Shown: positions 34,281 to 43,374, numbered from the stretch's first letter. The stretch: 64,000 nt of DNA from CAXSBR01 sp964252015 (GCA_964252015.1 CAXULW010000009.1:62001-126000), one strand, 5' to 3'. The notes: a model not told the origin generated them from the letters alone. Numbers and translations are program-made.

Positions 34281-34385
34281 ATGAGCGCGCGAGCATCGCA
34301 GGGAGCGCCTTTCAGCGAGCTGGTGTTGAAACAGCGAGCGGAACGCGCGCCCGATGAGCGCTTGCGCGGAGAGGCAACGTCATGA
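34281..34385 (+). CDS. 34-residue leader ORF overlapping the ABC-F start
   Basis: An ATG-initiated 35-codon frame encodes a basic 34-residue peptide that starts MSARASQGAPFSELVLKQ. It ends ...GEATS, with its TGA overlapping the ATG of the ABC-F gene as ATGA. There is no strong Shine-Dalgarno sequence before it. The exact overlap suggests translational coupling, or a ribosome-sensing leader like those before some antibiotic-resistance ABC-F genes. The peptide resembles nothing I know, and chance overlap cannot be excluded. Confidence 0.4.
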   Translation: MSARASQGAPFSELVLKQRAERAPDERLRGEATS

Positions 34386-36034
34386 GCGCCACCCTCGTTG
34401 CCCGCAAGGTGGGCGCCGCACACGGGGCGACGGTGCTCTTCAGTGACCTCGACCTGGTCGTGGGCCCAGGTGACGTGATCGGGCTGGTGGGGGTGAACGG
34501 GGCGGGCAAGTCCACCTTGCTGCAGCAGTTGGCCGGGCTGGTTGCGACCGAGACGGGCTCGGTGACGTTGACGCCGGCGTCGGCCGTGGTGGGTTATCTG
34601 GCCCAAGAACCCGAGCGCGTGCCGGGCGAATCCGTTTCGGCGTTCCTGGCCCGGCGCACCGGGGTGGCCCGGGCCCAGCACGACATGGACGCCGCCGCCG
34701 CCGCGCTCAGCGCGGGCGAACCCGGCGCCGACGATCGCTACGCACCTGCGCTCGAGCGCTGGCTCGACCTGGGCGGAGCTGATTTCGACGACCGGGTCGG
34801 GGCGGTGGCCGCCGACGTCGGCCTGAGCGCATTCCTGGCCAGCGGCGGCCTCGACGCGCACATGGCGTCGCTGTCCGGGGGCGAGGCGGCGCGGGCGGCG
34901 CTGGCCGCCCTCCTGCTCAGCCGCTACGACGTCTACCTACTGGACGAGCCGACGAACGACCTCGACCTGGACGGGCTCGATCGGTTGGAGCAGTTCGTCC
35001 AGGGCCAGCGGGCCGGGCTGGTGATCGTCAGCCACGACCGCGAGTTCCTCTCCCGCACCACGACGGCAATCCTGGAACTCGACCTGGCCCAGCAGCAGGT
35101 GACCCGGTTCGGCGGTGGCTACGACGCCTACCTGGCCGAGCGCGAGGTGGCCCGCCGGCACGCGCGTGAGGCGTACGAGGACTACGCCGACCGCCGGGAC
35201 GCGCTCGGTGAACGGGCGCGGACCCAGCGCAACTGGATGGAGCACGGCGTGCGCAACGCGCGCCGCAAGGCCACCGACAACGACAAGATCGGGCGCAAGC
35301 TGCGGGCCGAGAGCAGCGAGAAGCAGGCGGCCAAGGCCCGCCAGACCGAGCGGATGATCGAACGGCTGGACGAGGTGGCCGAGCCGCGCAAGGAGTGGGA
35401 ACTGCGGATGGTCATCGCCGCCGCGCCCCGCTCGGGTTCGATCGTCGGGGTGCTCGATCAGGCCGTCGTCCGGCGTGCGGGGTTCACGTTCGGCCCGGTC
35501 AGCGCCCAGATCGACTGGGCCGACCGGGTCGTCATCACCGGCGCGAACGGTTCGGGCAAGACCACGCTGCTCGGCGCGCTGCTCGGACGGGTGCCGCTGG
35601 ACGAGGGGCGAGCCTGGCTGGGTTCGGGCGTGGTCGTGGGCGAGGTCGACCAGGCCCGCGCGCTGTTCACCGAAGGCACACTGATGTCTACCTTCGAGCG
35701 CCTGACGCCAGAGCTGGTGACGGCCGAGATCCGCACCCTGCTGGCCAAGTTCGGCCTGCGGTCCGCCCACGTCGACCGCCCGGCCGCGTCGCTGTCCCCC
35801 GGCGAGCGCACCCGGGCGGCGTTGGCCCTGCTGCAGTCACGCGGGGTGAACCTGCTCGTCCTGGACGAGCCGACCAACCACCTCGACCTGCCGGCGATCG
35901 AGCAACTCGAGTCGGCGTTGGAGTCGTTCCCGGGCACCGTCATCCTGGTCAGTCACGACCGCCGGCTGCTGAGCACCGTCCGCTCGACCCGGCGCTGGCG
36001 ACTGAACGACGGTCAGCTGAGCGACATCACTTAG
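34382..36034 (+). CDS. ABC-F family ATPase (ribosome-associated, possible antibiotic-resistance type)
   Basis: A 550-residue soluble protein with two ABC modules and no membrane segments. NBD1 has the Walker A GVNGAGKST, signature LSGGEAARAA and Walker B YLLDEPTNDLD. An interdomain helical linker (about 240-345) contains many Arg/Lys/Glu residues, as in the P-site tRNA-interaction motif. NBD2 has GANGSGKTT, LSPGERTRAAL and LVLDEPTNHLD. ABC-F proteins bind the ribosomal E site and either rescue stalled ribosomes or displace macrolide, lincosamide or streptogramin drugs. Whether this copy gives resistance or is housekeeping is unknown. GGAGAGG precedes the ATG, inside a leader ORF. Confidence 0.92.
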   Translation: MSATLVARKVGAAHGATVLFSDLDLVVGPGDVIGLVGVNGAGKSTLLQQLAGLVATETGSVTLTPASAVVGYLAQEPERVPGESVSAFLARRTGVARAQHDMDAAAAALSAGEPGADDRYAPALERWLDLGGADFDDRVGAVAADVGLSAFLASGGLDAHMASLSGGEAARAALAALLLSRYDVYLLDEPTNDLDLDGLDRLEQFVQGQRAGLVIVSHDREFLSRTTTAILELDLAQQQVTRFGGGYDAYLAEREVARRHAREAYEDYADRRDALGERARTQRNWMEHGVRNARRKATDNDKIGRKLRAESSEKQAAKARQTERMIERLDEVAEPRKEWELRMVIAAAPRSGSIVGVLDQAVVRRAGFTFGPVSAQIDWADRVVITGANGSGKTTLLGALLGRVPLDEGRAWLGSGVVVGEVDQARALFTEGTLMSTFERLTPELVTAEIRTLLAKFGLRSAHVDRPAASLSPGERTRAALALLQSRGVNLLVLDEPTNHLDLPAIEQLESALESFPGTVILVSHDRRLLSTVRSTRRWRLNDGQLSDIT

Positions 36035-36058
36035 GCCCATCGTGTTCCATTGGCCGGT

Positions 36059-36358
36059 ATGGACATCACCGGATGGATCACCGGGCAGATCTTCGTGCAC
36101 ACCGTCGACGAGGCCGAGGTGGAGCAGATCACCACGTTCCTCAACGCCCAGGGCATTCCCAACCAGGTCATGACGACGGCCGAGCAGATGGTGCTGGACC
36201 CGGCCGAGCCCGAGGACGCGGTGACCACCACCAGCTTCAGCATCGTGGCCCAGTACGCGGGTTTCCCGCAGGTCGTGGCGCCGGTGCTGAACGACTTCAT
36301 GCAGCGTGCGCACGGCGGCGGGTGGGAACTGCCGACCCAGGACATCCCCGAGGTCTGA
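36059..36358 (+). CDS. Conserved-type hypothetical protein (99 aa)
   Basis: A 99-residue acidic cytoplasmic protein starting MDITGWITGQIFVHTVDEAEVEQ. I do not recognise a family. It shows an alternating alpha/beta pattern and no Cys pairs, membrane helix or signal peptide. A TTG at 36050 is an alternative start but the ATG at 36059 is preferred; neither has a clear ribosome site. It lies 24 bp after the ABC-F gene on the same strand, so co-transcription is likely, and it ends 5 bp before the convergent DUF6541 gene. Confidence 0.6.
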   Translation: MDITGWITGQIFVHTVDEAEVEQITTFLNAQGIPNQVMTTAEQMVLDPAEPEDAVTTTSFSIVAQYAGFPQVVAPVLNDFMQRAHGGGWELPTQDIPEV

Positions 36359-36362
36359 CCGC

Positions 36363-38483
36363 TCAGCACACCCTGGCCGCGTTGGTCACGGTGTAGACCG
36401 TGACGGCGCCGTCGCGCAGGGTGAGCGCGAGGTTGGGGCTGGCCGCGATGCGCGCCGGGGCGTACTGGCTCGCGTAGCCGGGCATCCGCTTGGTGCCGAC
36501 CACCAGGTAGGCCACGTCGAATTTGCGCACGTCGCAGCCGGACGGGGTGCCGCCCGGATTGTCGACCAGCCAGTCCCAGACGGCGTCGCGGGCGGCGGCG
36601 TTGGGCTTACTGGCCACGATCAACGGCGGGATGCCGAACAGCAGACCGGTGCCGTGGTCGGCGTAGGACCACACCATGAACTCGACGTTGCGGTCGGCGG
36701 CGACGACCTGCCCGGAGGTGGTGTGCGCGGCCAGCCACCGGAACGCCCGTGGATAGGACGCCGTGGTCGGGGTGCGTTCGACCAGGTCCTGACGCAGGGG
36801 TAGCGCCGGTTCGCGGTGCACCCGCAGGCCGATCACGACCAGCCCGACGACCATCACGGCGGCGGTGGCCGGCACTATGGCGCGCGTCCATCCCGGCGGG
36901 GGCTTGGCTTGGGCGAGCACGCGTTCGCACAGCCGCTGCAAACCGAGGGCGATCACGCAGATACCGGCCACGGTCACCGTCGCGTAGATCGGCAGCACCA
37001 TGACCCGCAGGCGTTCGGACCCGCCGTACCAGAGCCCGGCCAGAGACGTAGCCATGGTGTCGTTGGAGTAGGACGTCCAGATCCCGACCGCAGTCCACAG
37101 CACGAACAGCCCCAGCCACGGCCTGGCCCAGCGCAGGCGCGCGATCACCAGGCACAGCGGGGAAACGATGATGGCGGCCATGGCGATCCAGGTGGCCAGA
37201 TGCACCAGGGTCAGGTTCGGCCACAGCGCGTTGTCACCGGGCGCGGGGAAGCCGAACGTCGAGTAGCGGCGGAAGTCGGTGACCCAGAAACGCCAGGCGC
37301 CGGCGAAGTCGCCGACGTTCTGCGGCTTGGTCGACGCGCGCTCCCCGTTGGCGCCGAGCAGTGAACCGCCGTACGGGCCGACGGTCAGCAGCCCGGCCAG
37401 CGCGGCCGAGCCGAGGGCCAGCAGAACTGACCGCCGCGGCAGCCCGGTCGAAGAACGCACCAAACCGGTCGAGGAACGCGCCAAACCGGTAGAGGAACGC
37501 GTCAGCCCGGTCGAAGAACGCACCAGACCGTGAGCCCCGTCCCGGGCGCGGGCCACGAGCGGGCCGGCGCACGACAGCGCGACGGCCACGGTGGCTGCGA
37601 AGAGCACGTCATAGGTGTGCGATATCAGGATGCCGGCCATGCCCAGCCCGGCCAGCAGGCCCATCCGCACCGGGTACCGGCCCCGCACGGCCAGCGCGGC
37701 CAGCACGCCGACGGCCACGCTGAAACCGGGAGCGGCCTCCTCCGGCACCCGTCCGGCCAGAACCCCCACCCACAACGGACCGAGCACGGCCGGACCGAGG
37801 GCGACGCAGCCGGCGACGACGGGCGAACCGCCCAGCATGCGCACCGCGGCGTACAGGGCCACCAGCAGCCCGAGCGGGGCGATGACGATGGCCCAGGTCA
37901 GCATCGACGTGCTCACCAGGCCGTGCGAAATGGCGACGGTCTGGGCCCAGGCCACGTCCATGGCCAGGGGGTAGAAGTGGCACGACGCCGGTGCGCCCGA
38001 CGTGCCGTCCGTGCAGACCCGTTCCACCTGAGTGCTGCCGGTGTCGAGGATCGCCCGGGTGAGGTAGCCGTGGTTCTCGCCGTCCCAGCCCGGCGGGTAA
38101 CGGAACCCGCCCAACATGGCCTCGGCGACGGCCAGGAAGAGAACGGCCGGGACGGCCAGCGCGACCAGGTCGACCCACCGAGCCCGCAGTGTGTGCCGCA
38201 GCGACGACCGGCGCCCGCGGAGCGCAGCGTCGACCCGACGATCGCGCCACCGGCCGACGCCCACCGCGACCGCGACGACGGCGATCTCGACGCCCAGCAC
38301 CGCCCACGCGCCGCTGGGCAGGCCCACCGCGTTCAGCCAGGCCAGCCCGATCGAGGCCAGGCCCATCGTCAGCACGGGCGCCGAGGCCCATACCGCCCAT
38401 CGGGCTGGACCGGCCGGGACCGCGTAACCCAGCACGGCACCGGGCCCGAGGGCGACGAGGAGCGTGACCGCCACGGTCAGCAC
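36363..38483 (-). CDS. Large GT-C-like polytopic membrane protein (DUF6541 type)
   Basis: A 706-residue protein with about 12 hydrophobic helices in the first two-thirds and a soluble C-terminal domain (about 560-706) containing NVEFMVWSYADHGTGLLFG. An early extracytoplasmic loop includes YPPGWDGENHGYLTRAIL, resembling the acidic motif of GT-C glycosyltransferases. It resembles DUF6541 proteins linked to cell-envelope glycan synthesis. A cytoplasmic loop (about 320-347) has four heptapeptide repeats of the form RSSTGLx. It starts with GTG 18 bp after a flippase-like gene, probably in one operon. The donor is most likely a lipid-linked sugar, but this is inference. Confidence 0.75.
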   Translation of the reverse strand: MLTVAVTLLVALGPGAVLGYAVPAGPARWAVWASAPVLTMGLASIGLAWLNAVGLPSGAWAVLGVEIAVVAVAVGVGRWRDRRVDAALRGRRSSLRHTLRARWVDLVALAVPAVLFLAVAEAMLGGFRYPPGWDGENHGYLTRAILDTGSTQVERVCTDGTSGAPASCHFYPLAMDVAWAQTVAISHGLVSTSMLTWAIVIAPLGLLVALYAAVRMLGGSPVVAGCVALGPAVLGPLWVGVLAGRVPEEAAPGFSVAVGVLAALAVRGRYPVRMGLLAGLGMAGILISHTYDVLFAATVAVALSCAGPLVARARDGAHGLVRSSTGLTRSSTGLARSSTGLVRSSTGLPRRSVLLALGSAALAGLLTVGPYGGSLLGANGERASTKPQNVGDFAGAWRFWVTDFRRYSTFGFPAPGDNALWPNLTLVHLATWIAMAAIIVSPLCLVIARLRWARPWLGLFVLWTAVGIWTSYSNDTMATSLAGLWYGGSERLRVMVLPIYATVTVAGICVIALGLQRLCERVLAQAKPPPGWTRAIVPATAAVMVVGLVVIGLRVHREPALPLRQDLVERTPTTASYPRAFRWLAAHTTSGQVVAADRNVEFMVWSYADHGTGLLFGIPPLIVASKPNAAARDAVWDWLVDNPGGTPSGCDVRKFDVAYLVVGTKRMPGYASQYAPARIAASPNLALTLRDGAVTVYTVTNAARVC
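37444..37527 (-). repeat. Four tandem 21-bp units encoding RSSTGLx
   Basis: On the plus strand the unit is CCGGTCGAAGAACGCACCAAA, repeated four times with 2 to 7 substitutions per copy. On the coding strand each encodes one heptapeptide (RSSTGL followed by T, A, V or P). The frame is preserved, placing a Ser/Thr/Arg-rich repetitive loop between two membrane helices of the DUF6541 protein. Confidence 0.93.
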
Positions 38484-38501
38484 GTCATCTCCCCCGCCCG
38501 G

Positions 38502-39527
38502 TCAGTTCGAGCCCACCGAGACCGCAGCCCCAGATCCGGTCGCGGCCTCGACCGGGGCGGCTTGCGCGCCATGAACCTCAGGGCGGACCTGACGCCAGGC
38601 GGACAGCGCGGCCACGCCGGCGGAGAGCACGTCAGCCAGGATGAACACCGCCCGCGACACCACGGCGATGCCCAGCGCAGCACCCGCGGGCATCACCGGT
38701 GCGAGGGCGGCGACGATAAGTGCCTCGCGCACACCGGCGCCGGACGGCACGAACACGAACAGCACGCCCGCGGCCATGGCCAAGGAGAAGCCGCCGATGC
38801 ACCGGCTGACGCCACCCCAGCCGGGCGCCCCGAGAGCGTTGGCCAGCAGCCAGAGGTGCAGGCCGAACAGCACCCAGGTCGCGGTGAGCCAGGCCGCCGC
38901 CGACAGCACCCCGGTCCAGCTCAGCGGACGCGGCAAGGGACTCTTGCGGGCCAGGCGCAGGATGACGTTCATCAGGCGGGTGAGCACAGGCGGCGCCGAG
39001 GCGATGAGCGCAACCGGCAGGGCGGCGAGCAGCAGCCACACCTCGTCCGAGTGGGCGTCGGCCAGCACCGGCGCGCCGACCAACCCGACGCACAGACCGG
39101 TCGACAGCGACAGCCCGACGAAGGCCAGCGACGCCGTGAACGCGCGCGCCCGCGGCACGCCGGCCCGGCGACCGAGTTCCATCTGCAACACGATCGCCCA
39201 CACGCTGCCGGGCAGGTACTTGCCCAGCTGGCCGACCAGGAAGATCCGGCCCGCCACCACCGGTGACAGCCGGTGGCCCTCGTCGGCGAGCAGGGCCCGC
39301 CACGCCATCAGGCTGGTGAGCGTGCCGGCCAGCGCGGCGAGCAGGGACAACGCCACGCTGGGCCAGGCCAGCGTCGCCAGCGCGACCCGGACGTCGTTCC
39401 AGCGCGACACCACCGCGTAACCGATGGCCGCAACCACGAGGATCGCCGCAGCCGGGCGCGCGTATTTCAGCAGCCGGAGCCGCACCCCGACCGTGCCTTT
39501 CGAAGATGCGACAGTGCCTAGCGACAC
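38502..39527 (-). CDS. Lysylphosphatidylglycerol synthase TM-domain/flippase-like membrane protein (UPF0104)
   Basis: A 341-residue integral membrane protein with about eight helices. The family block VGQLGKYLPGSVWAIVLQ is the hallmark of the LPG_synthase_TM/AglD-like fold, followed by FVPSGAGVREALIVAAL. These proteins flip lipid-linked sugars or lipids, often next to glycosyltransferases. Here it precedes the DUF6541 membrane protein by 18 bp. The start is uncertain: GTG at 39527 opens the frame but lies in a tandem repeat without a ribosome site, while GTG at about 39485 follows AAAGG. The latter would shorten the protein by 14 residues. Confidence 0.85.
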   Translation of the reverse strand: MSLGTVASSKGTVGVRLRLLKYARPAAAILVVAAIGYAVVSRWNDVRVALATLAWPSVALSLLAALAGTLTSLMAWRALLADEGHRLSPVVAGRIFLVGQLGKYLPGSVWAIVLQMELGRRAGVPRARAFTASLAFVGLSLSTGLCVGLVGAPVLADAHSDEVWLLLAALPVALIASAPPVLTRLMNVILRLARKSPLPRPLSWTGVLSAAAWLTATWVLFGLHLWLLANALGAPGWGGVSRCIGGFSLAMAAGVLFVFVPSGAGVREALIVAALAPVMPAGAALGIAVVSRAVFILADVLSAGVAALSAWRQVRPEVHGAQAAPVEAATGSGAAVSVGSN

Positions 39528-39556
39528 GGTCTCACCGACACGGTCTCACCGACACG
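39523..39556. repeat. Tandem 14-bp repeat at the flippase-like gene start
   Basis: GACACGGTCTCACC occurs twice in tandem, followed by a partial third unit GACACG. The candidate GTG start at 39527 lies inside the first copy. It could be slippage-derived or could carry repeated regulatory half-sites between the divergent flippase-like and aminotransferase genes. Confidence 0.8.
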
Positions 39557-39738
39557 ACAGGCTCCAGCGGGTTTGGGGTTGAGGGCAGCCCGCCGAAACT
39601 TCGCGGGCGCGATCGGACCAAAATACCGCACCCGTCGCGTGGGCACCCTCGTTGCGCCGACCCGGCAGCGGTCGGATCCGGCCGGCGGCGACGATAACAT
39701 TGGCCCGGTCCCTTTCCCGGTGTTCGGAGTCAGCCCGC

Positions 39739-40839
39739 GTGATACCCGTTTCAACCGTCGTGATTCCCCCGGAAACCGAGGACCTGGTCACGTCGGTGCT
39801 GCGGTCGGGAATGCTGGCCCAGGGTCCGCTGGTGGAGCGCTTCGAGCGGGAATTCGCCGCCCTGACCGGCGTGGCCCAGGCCGTGGCCGTCAACAACGGC
39901 ACCACCGCGCTCGTGGCCGCGCTGCAGGTGCTCGACCTGCAACCGGGCGACGAGGTACTCACCAGCCCGTTCACGTTCGTGGCCACGCTCAACGCCATCC
40001 TGGAGGCCGGCGCGACCGCGGTGTTCGCCGACATCAGAGCCGACGATTTCTGCCTCGACCCGGCCGCGGTGGCGGCGGCCATCGGCCCGCGGACCAAGGT
40101 GCTCATGCCGGTCCATCTCTACGGCCAGTGCGCGGACATGGACGCCCTGGTGCCGTTGGCGGCCGAACAGGGGCTCAAGGTGGTGGAGGACGCCGCCCAG
40201 GCGCATCTGGCCAGCATCGGCGACCGCCGGGCTGGCTCGTTCGGTGTGGGGTGCTTTTCGTTCTACGGCACCAAGAACATCACCACCGGTGAAGGCGGCA
40301 TGATCACCACCGACGACGCCGGGCTGGCTGGCCGGCTGCGGGTGCTGCGCAATCAGGGGATGCGGGCGCGCTACGTGTACGAGGTGGCCGGGCACAACTA
40401 CCGGCTGACCGATCTCCAGGCCGCGCTGGCCATCCCGCAGCTGGCCGCGATCGAGGACACGACGGCCCAGCGCCGGTCCAACGCGGACGCGCTCATCGCC
40501 GGGCTGGCTGACGTCCCCGGCTTGGTCCTGCCGTCGCAGCGTCCCGGCCGTGGACACGTCTGGCACCAGTTCACCGTTCGGATCACCGCCGACGCGCCGG
40601 TGTCACGAGATGAGTTCGTCGCCACGCTGGCCGAGCACGGCGTCGGCTCCGGCGTGTACTACCCGCGCCTGGTCTTCGACTACGACTGCTACCGCAACCA
40701 CCCGCGGGTCGTCGTCGGCGACGTTGCGGTGGCGGCGCGGGTGGTCGACGAGGTCGTCTCGCTGCCCGTTCACCCGCGGCTGTCCCCAGCCGACCTCGAC
40801 ACCATCGTGTCGGCCGTCCGTAAAGTCCTGAGCGCGTGA
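39739..40839 (+). CDS. DegT/DnrJ/EryC1/StrS-family sugar aminotransferase
   Basis: A 366-residue PLP aminotransferase acting on nucleotide-linked keto-sugars. It contains NNGTTALVAAL (phosphate binding), DEVLTSPFTFVAT, VEDAAQAHLA with the Asp that contacts PLP, and FYGTKNITTGEGGM with the Schiff-base Lys. The GTG start at 39739 follows GGAG, 9 bp away; frames extend upstream to 39652. The neighbour 67 bp downstream is a Gfo/Idh dehydrogenase. That pair recalls WbpB/WbpE-type synthesis of 3-amino-3-deoxy nucleotide sugars. A second DegT gene lies at 52.1-53.3 kb. Confidence 0.92.
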   Translation: MIPVSTVVIPPETEDLVTSVLRSGMLAQGPLVERFEREFAALTGVAQAVAVNNGTTALVAALQVLDLQPGDEVLTSPFTFVATLNAILEAGATAVFADIRADDFCLDPAAVAAAIGPRTKVLMPVHLYGQCADMDALVPLAAEQGLKVVEDAAQAHLASIGDRRAGSFGVGCFSFYGTKNITTGEGGMITTDDAGLAGRLRVLRNQGMRARYVYEVAGHNYRLTDLQAALAIPQLAAIEDTTAQRRSNADALIAGLADVPGLVLPSQRPGRGHVWHQFTVRITADAPVSRDEFVATLAEHGVGSGVYYPRLVFDYDCYRNHPRVVVGDVAVAARVVDEVVSLPVHPRLSPADLDTIVSAVRKVLSA

Positions 40840-40906
40840 GGGCCGGAGCCAGAGACGTCTGGCGTTCTCACGCCGCCCAACGTTGTTTGACCGGGGACTT
40901 CGGCCG

Positions 40907-41866
40907 ATGAGTGGGCTGCCGCGGCTCGCGCTGATCGGGGCCGGATCGATGGGGTCCCTGCACGCCCGCGTCATCAGCCGGTCAGAACGGGCCGAACTGG
41001 CCGTCGTCATCGACTCGAACGAGGAGGTCGGTCGGGTCCTGGCCGAACGCTACGGCACGACCTGGCGCCCCGAGGTCGGCGGACTCGACGACGTGGACGG
41101 GGTCGTCGTCGCGGCCGCGACCGAGGCGCACCACGAACTCGGCCGGTACGTGCTCGACGCGGGGTTGCCGCTGCTGATGGAGAAGCCGCTCGCCCATCGG
41201 ATCGCCGAGGTGGAAGACCTGATCGAGGTGTCGGCCAAGACCGACACCCCTTTGATGGTCGGCCTCTTAGAACGTTTCAACCCCGCGATCATGACCGCGC
41301 TCAAGGTGGTAGATTCACCGCGCCACGTCACCGCGGTACGTCATTCTCCCTACGTAGCAAGGATTCGCACCGGCGTGTCCTCCGATCTGCTCATCCATGA
41401 CGTCGACATCGTGCTCAGCCTGGCCGGCGCCGACCCGACGGTGGTCCGCGGCACGTTCGGCTACCTGCACCCGGACTCGCCGGTTGAATCCGAGGACGTG
41501 GCGGACGCGACGTTGAGCTTCGCCGACGGCATGGTCGCGAACATCTCGGCCAGCCGGGTGAGCCAACGCAAGGTTCGGGCGTTCACCATCGCCGAGCTCG
41601 ACCGAATGATCGAGGTCGACATGCTGCGCAACGCCGTCACCATCTACCGCAATGTCACCAACGAGGCCGGCGACGACGGGCTCAGCTACCGCCAGCAGGC
41701 CATCGTCGAGATCCCGCAACTGGTGTCGTCGCGCGAACCCCTCGCCGCGCAACTGGACCTTTTCCTCGACCTGGTGACGGGCAGGGCGGACGCCGCCCGT
41801 GAGCGGGCCGCGATCCTTCCGGCCCACGCCGTGGTCGAGCGAGTGCGGGTCAACGCGCGTTCGTAA
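40907..41866 (+). CDS. Gfo/Idh/MocA-family NAD(P)-dependent sugar dehydrogenase
   Basis: A 319-residue oxidoreductase with an N-terminal Rossmann domain (LALIGAGSMGSLHARVI) and the EKPLAHR motif with the conserved Lys. A C-terminal alpha/beta domain contains SSDLLIHDVDIVLSL, whose HDxD-like pattern includes the catalytic His. Members oxidise or reduce sugars, including nucleotide sugars. The chosen ATG at 40907 gives a normal start; a TTG at 40883 is possible. Its position after a DegT aminotransferase supports 3-keto sugar formation for amination. Substrate is inferred, not shown. Confidence 0.88.
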   Translation: MSGLPRLALIGAGSMGSLHARVISRSERAELAVVIDSNEEVGRVLAERYGTTWRPEVGGLDDVDGVVVAAATEAHHELGRYVLDAGLPLLMEKPLAHRIAEVEDLIEVSAKTDTPLMVGLLERFNPAIMTALKVVDSPRHVTAVRHSPYVARIRTGVSSDLLIHDVDIVLSLAGADPTVVRGTFGYLHPDSPVESEDVADATLSFADGMVANISASRVSQRKVRAFTIAELDRMIEVDMLRNAVTIYRNVTNEAGDDGLSYRQQAIVEIPQLVSSREPLAAQLDLFLDLVTGRADAARERAAILPAHAVVERVRVNARS

Positions 41867-41941
41867 GCGCCGCGCGGGAACAACGCCAGGCGATTTGGGT
41901 TGAGTGAAAGACCACCGACGCCCAACTCGCAGGAGGAAATC

Positions 41942-42844
41942 GTGAAGGCAGTGCAGTTCGACGAGTACGGGGACCCCGACGTCCTGCACGTGGCTGAGAT
42001 CGACGAGCCGCACGCCGGACCGGGCCAGGTCCGGATCAAGGTCGCCGCGGCGGGGGTGAACGGCATCGACTGGAAGATCCGGGCCGGCTACCTGCAGGAC
42101 ATGATGCCGGTGACTTTCCCGGCCGGGCTCGGTTTCGACGCGTCCGGGGTGGTGGACGAGGTCGGCGACGGGGTGGACGGCGTCGCGGTCGGTGACGCCG
42201 TGTTCGGCGCGGGCCGCGCGGCCTACGCCGAGTTCGCGGTGCTGGACTTCTGGGCGGCCAAGCCCGACTCGTTGTCCTTCCCGGAGGCGGCCGGGTACCC
42301 GGTCCCGGTGGAGACAGCGCTCCGCATCCTCGACCAGATCGGCGTGAAGGCGGGGCAGACGTTGGTGGTCAGTGGTGCGTCGGGCGGCGTGGGTTCGGCC
42401 GTGCTGCAGATTGCCCGCCACCGCGGCATCACCGTGATCGGCACGGCCGGCGCGGCCAACCAGGACTACCTGCGGTCCCTCGGCGCAACCCCGGTCATCT
42501 ACGGAGACGGACTGGTCGAGCGGGTGCGCGCGGTCGCGCCGGATGGTGTCGACGCCGCCCTCGACCTCGCCGGCTCCGGCGTCATCGCCGACCTGATCGA
42601 GCTCACCGGCGACCCGGTCAAGGTGTTGTCAATTGCCGACTTCACCGCCCCCGAGCTGGGCGCTCAGGTTTCCACCGACTCCGTCAACCAGAACGCCGCG
42701 TACGCCGAAGCGGCCCGCCTGTCCAGCGCGGGCGAACTGAGCATCCCGGTGCAGCAGAGCTTCCCGCTCGCGCAGGCCGCCCAGGCGCACGCGTTGAGCC
42801 AGGACGGCCACGTCGTCGGCCGGCTGGTTCTGACCACCGACTGA
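41942..42844 (+). CDS. NADPH:quinone oxidoreductase-like (zinc-free MDR) protein
   Basis: A 300-residue medium-chain dehydrogenase/reductase without the zinc ligands of alcohol dehydrogenases. It starts MKAVQFDEYGDPDVLHV. It has the quinone reductase block VPVETALRILDQIGVKAGQTL and the nucleotide motif SGASGGVGSAVLQIA. It probably reduces quinones or activated alkenes with NADPH. The GTG at 41942 has GCAGGAGGAAATC just upstream, so the longer frame from 41900 is rejected. It lies 75 bp after the Gfo/Idh gene but seems functionally unrelated to the glycan genes. Confidence 0.9.
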   Translation: MKAVQFDEYGDPDVLHVAEIDEPHAGPGQVRIKVAAAGVNGIDWKIRAGYLQDMMPVTFPAGLGFDASGVVDEVGDGVDGVAVGDAVFGAGRAAYAEFAVLDFWAAKPDSLSFPEAAGYPVPVETALRILDQIGVKAGQTLVVSGASGGVGSAVLQIARHRGITVIGTAGAANQDYLRSLGATPVIYGDGLVERVRAVAPDGVDAALDLAGSGVIADLIELTGDPVKVLSIADFTAPELGAQVSTDSVNQNAAYAEAARLSSAGELSIPVQQSFPLAQAAQAHALSQDGHVVGRLVLTTD

Positions 42845-42912
42845 GCGGCCGACCTGGCACGTTAAGCAAGCCGGCCCGTGACAAATCTCGTTGCCGGCGG
42901 TCTCATGGTCCG

Positions 42913-43374
42913 GTGATTGGACGCGGCACGGGCCTTCGGCCGCCGTCTGTGAACGGGCGCCTGGCCGGGCGGACTGCCGTCGTGTTCGGCGGTGATCACA
43001 GCGGGTCGGGGCCGCACGGTGTGCTGGGCATCGGTTACGTAGGCGCGCGCACCTTCGCCGCGCACGGCGCCGACGTGGTCATCGTGGACCGTGACCCGAC
43101 GGCCGCGGCAGCCGGTGCCGACGTGATCGCGCACGCCGGCGGCAGCGTGCTTGCCGTCGTGGCCGACATGCTCGACGAATCCGCGGTCGCGGACGCCGTC
43201 GACGCCGCTGTCGCTCGCTTCGGTCGCATCGACGTCGTCCAGAACAACGTGGGTGCCACCCTCCTGGGCGGTGTCACCGAGATTTCGCTGCCGGACTGGC
43301 GCCGAGCCTTCGCCGTCAATCTCGACTCGGTCTTCCCTGGGAGCGCAGCAACGCTGCACGCCCGCGTGATCTGA
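42913..43374 (+). pseudogene. Truncated short-chain dehydrogenase/reductase (N-terminal half)
   Basis: The 153-codon frame contains an SDR N-terminal half. It has a TAVVFGGDHSGSG-type start, IGYVGARTFAAHGADVVIVDRD, NNVGATLLGG in the position of the NNAG motif, and ends its homology at WRRAFAVNLDSVF. The catalytic Ser-Tyr-Lys region, about 100 further residues, is missing. After NLDSVF the frame runs into unrelated sequence and stops. The truncation point coincides with a fragment of a different gene, so a deletion fused the two. A functional product is unlikely. Confidence 0.75.

Noticed and set aside
37530..39266. A 578-residue plus-strand frame opposite the DUF6541 and flippase-like genes
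   Set aside because: It spans two well-defined membrane-protein genes in antisense and is rich in His/Gln/Arg, as expected for a shadow.
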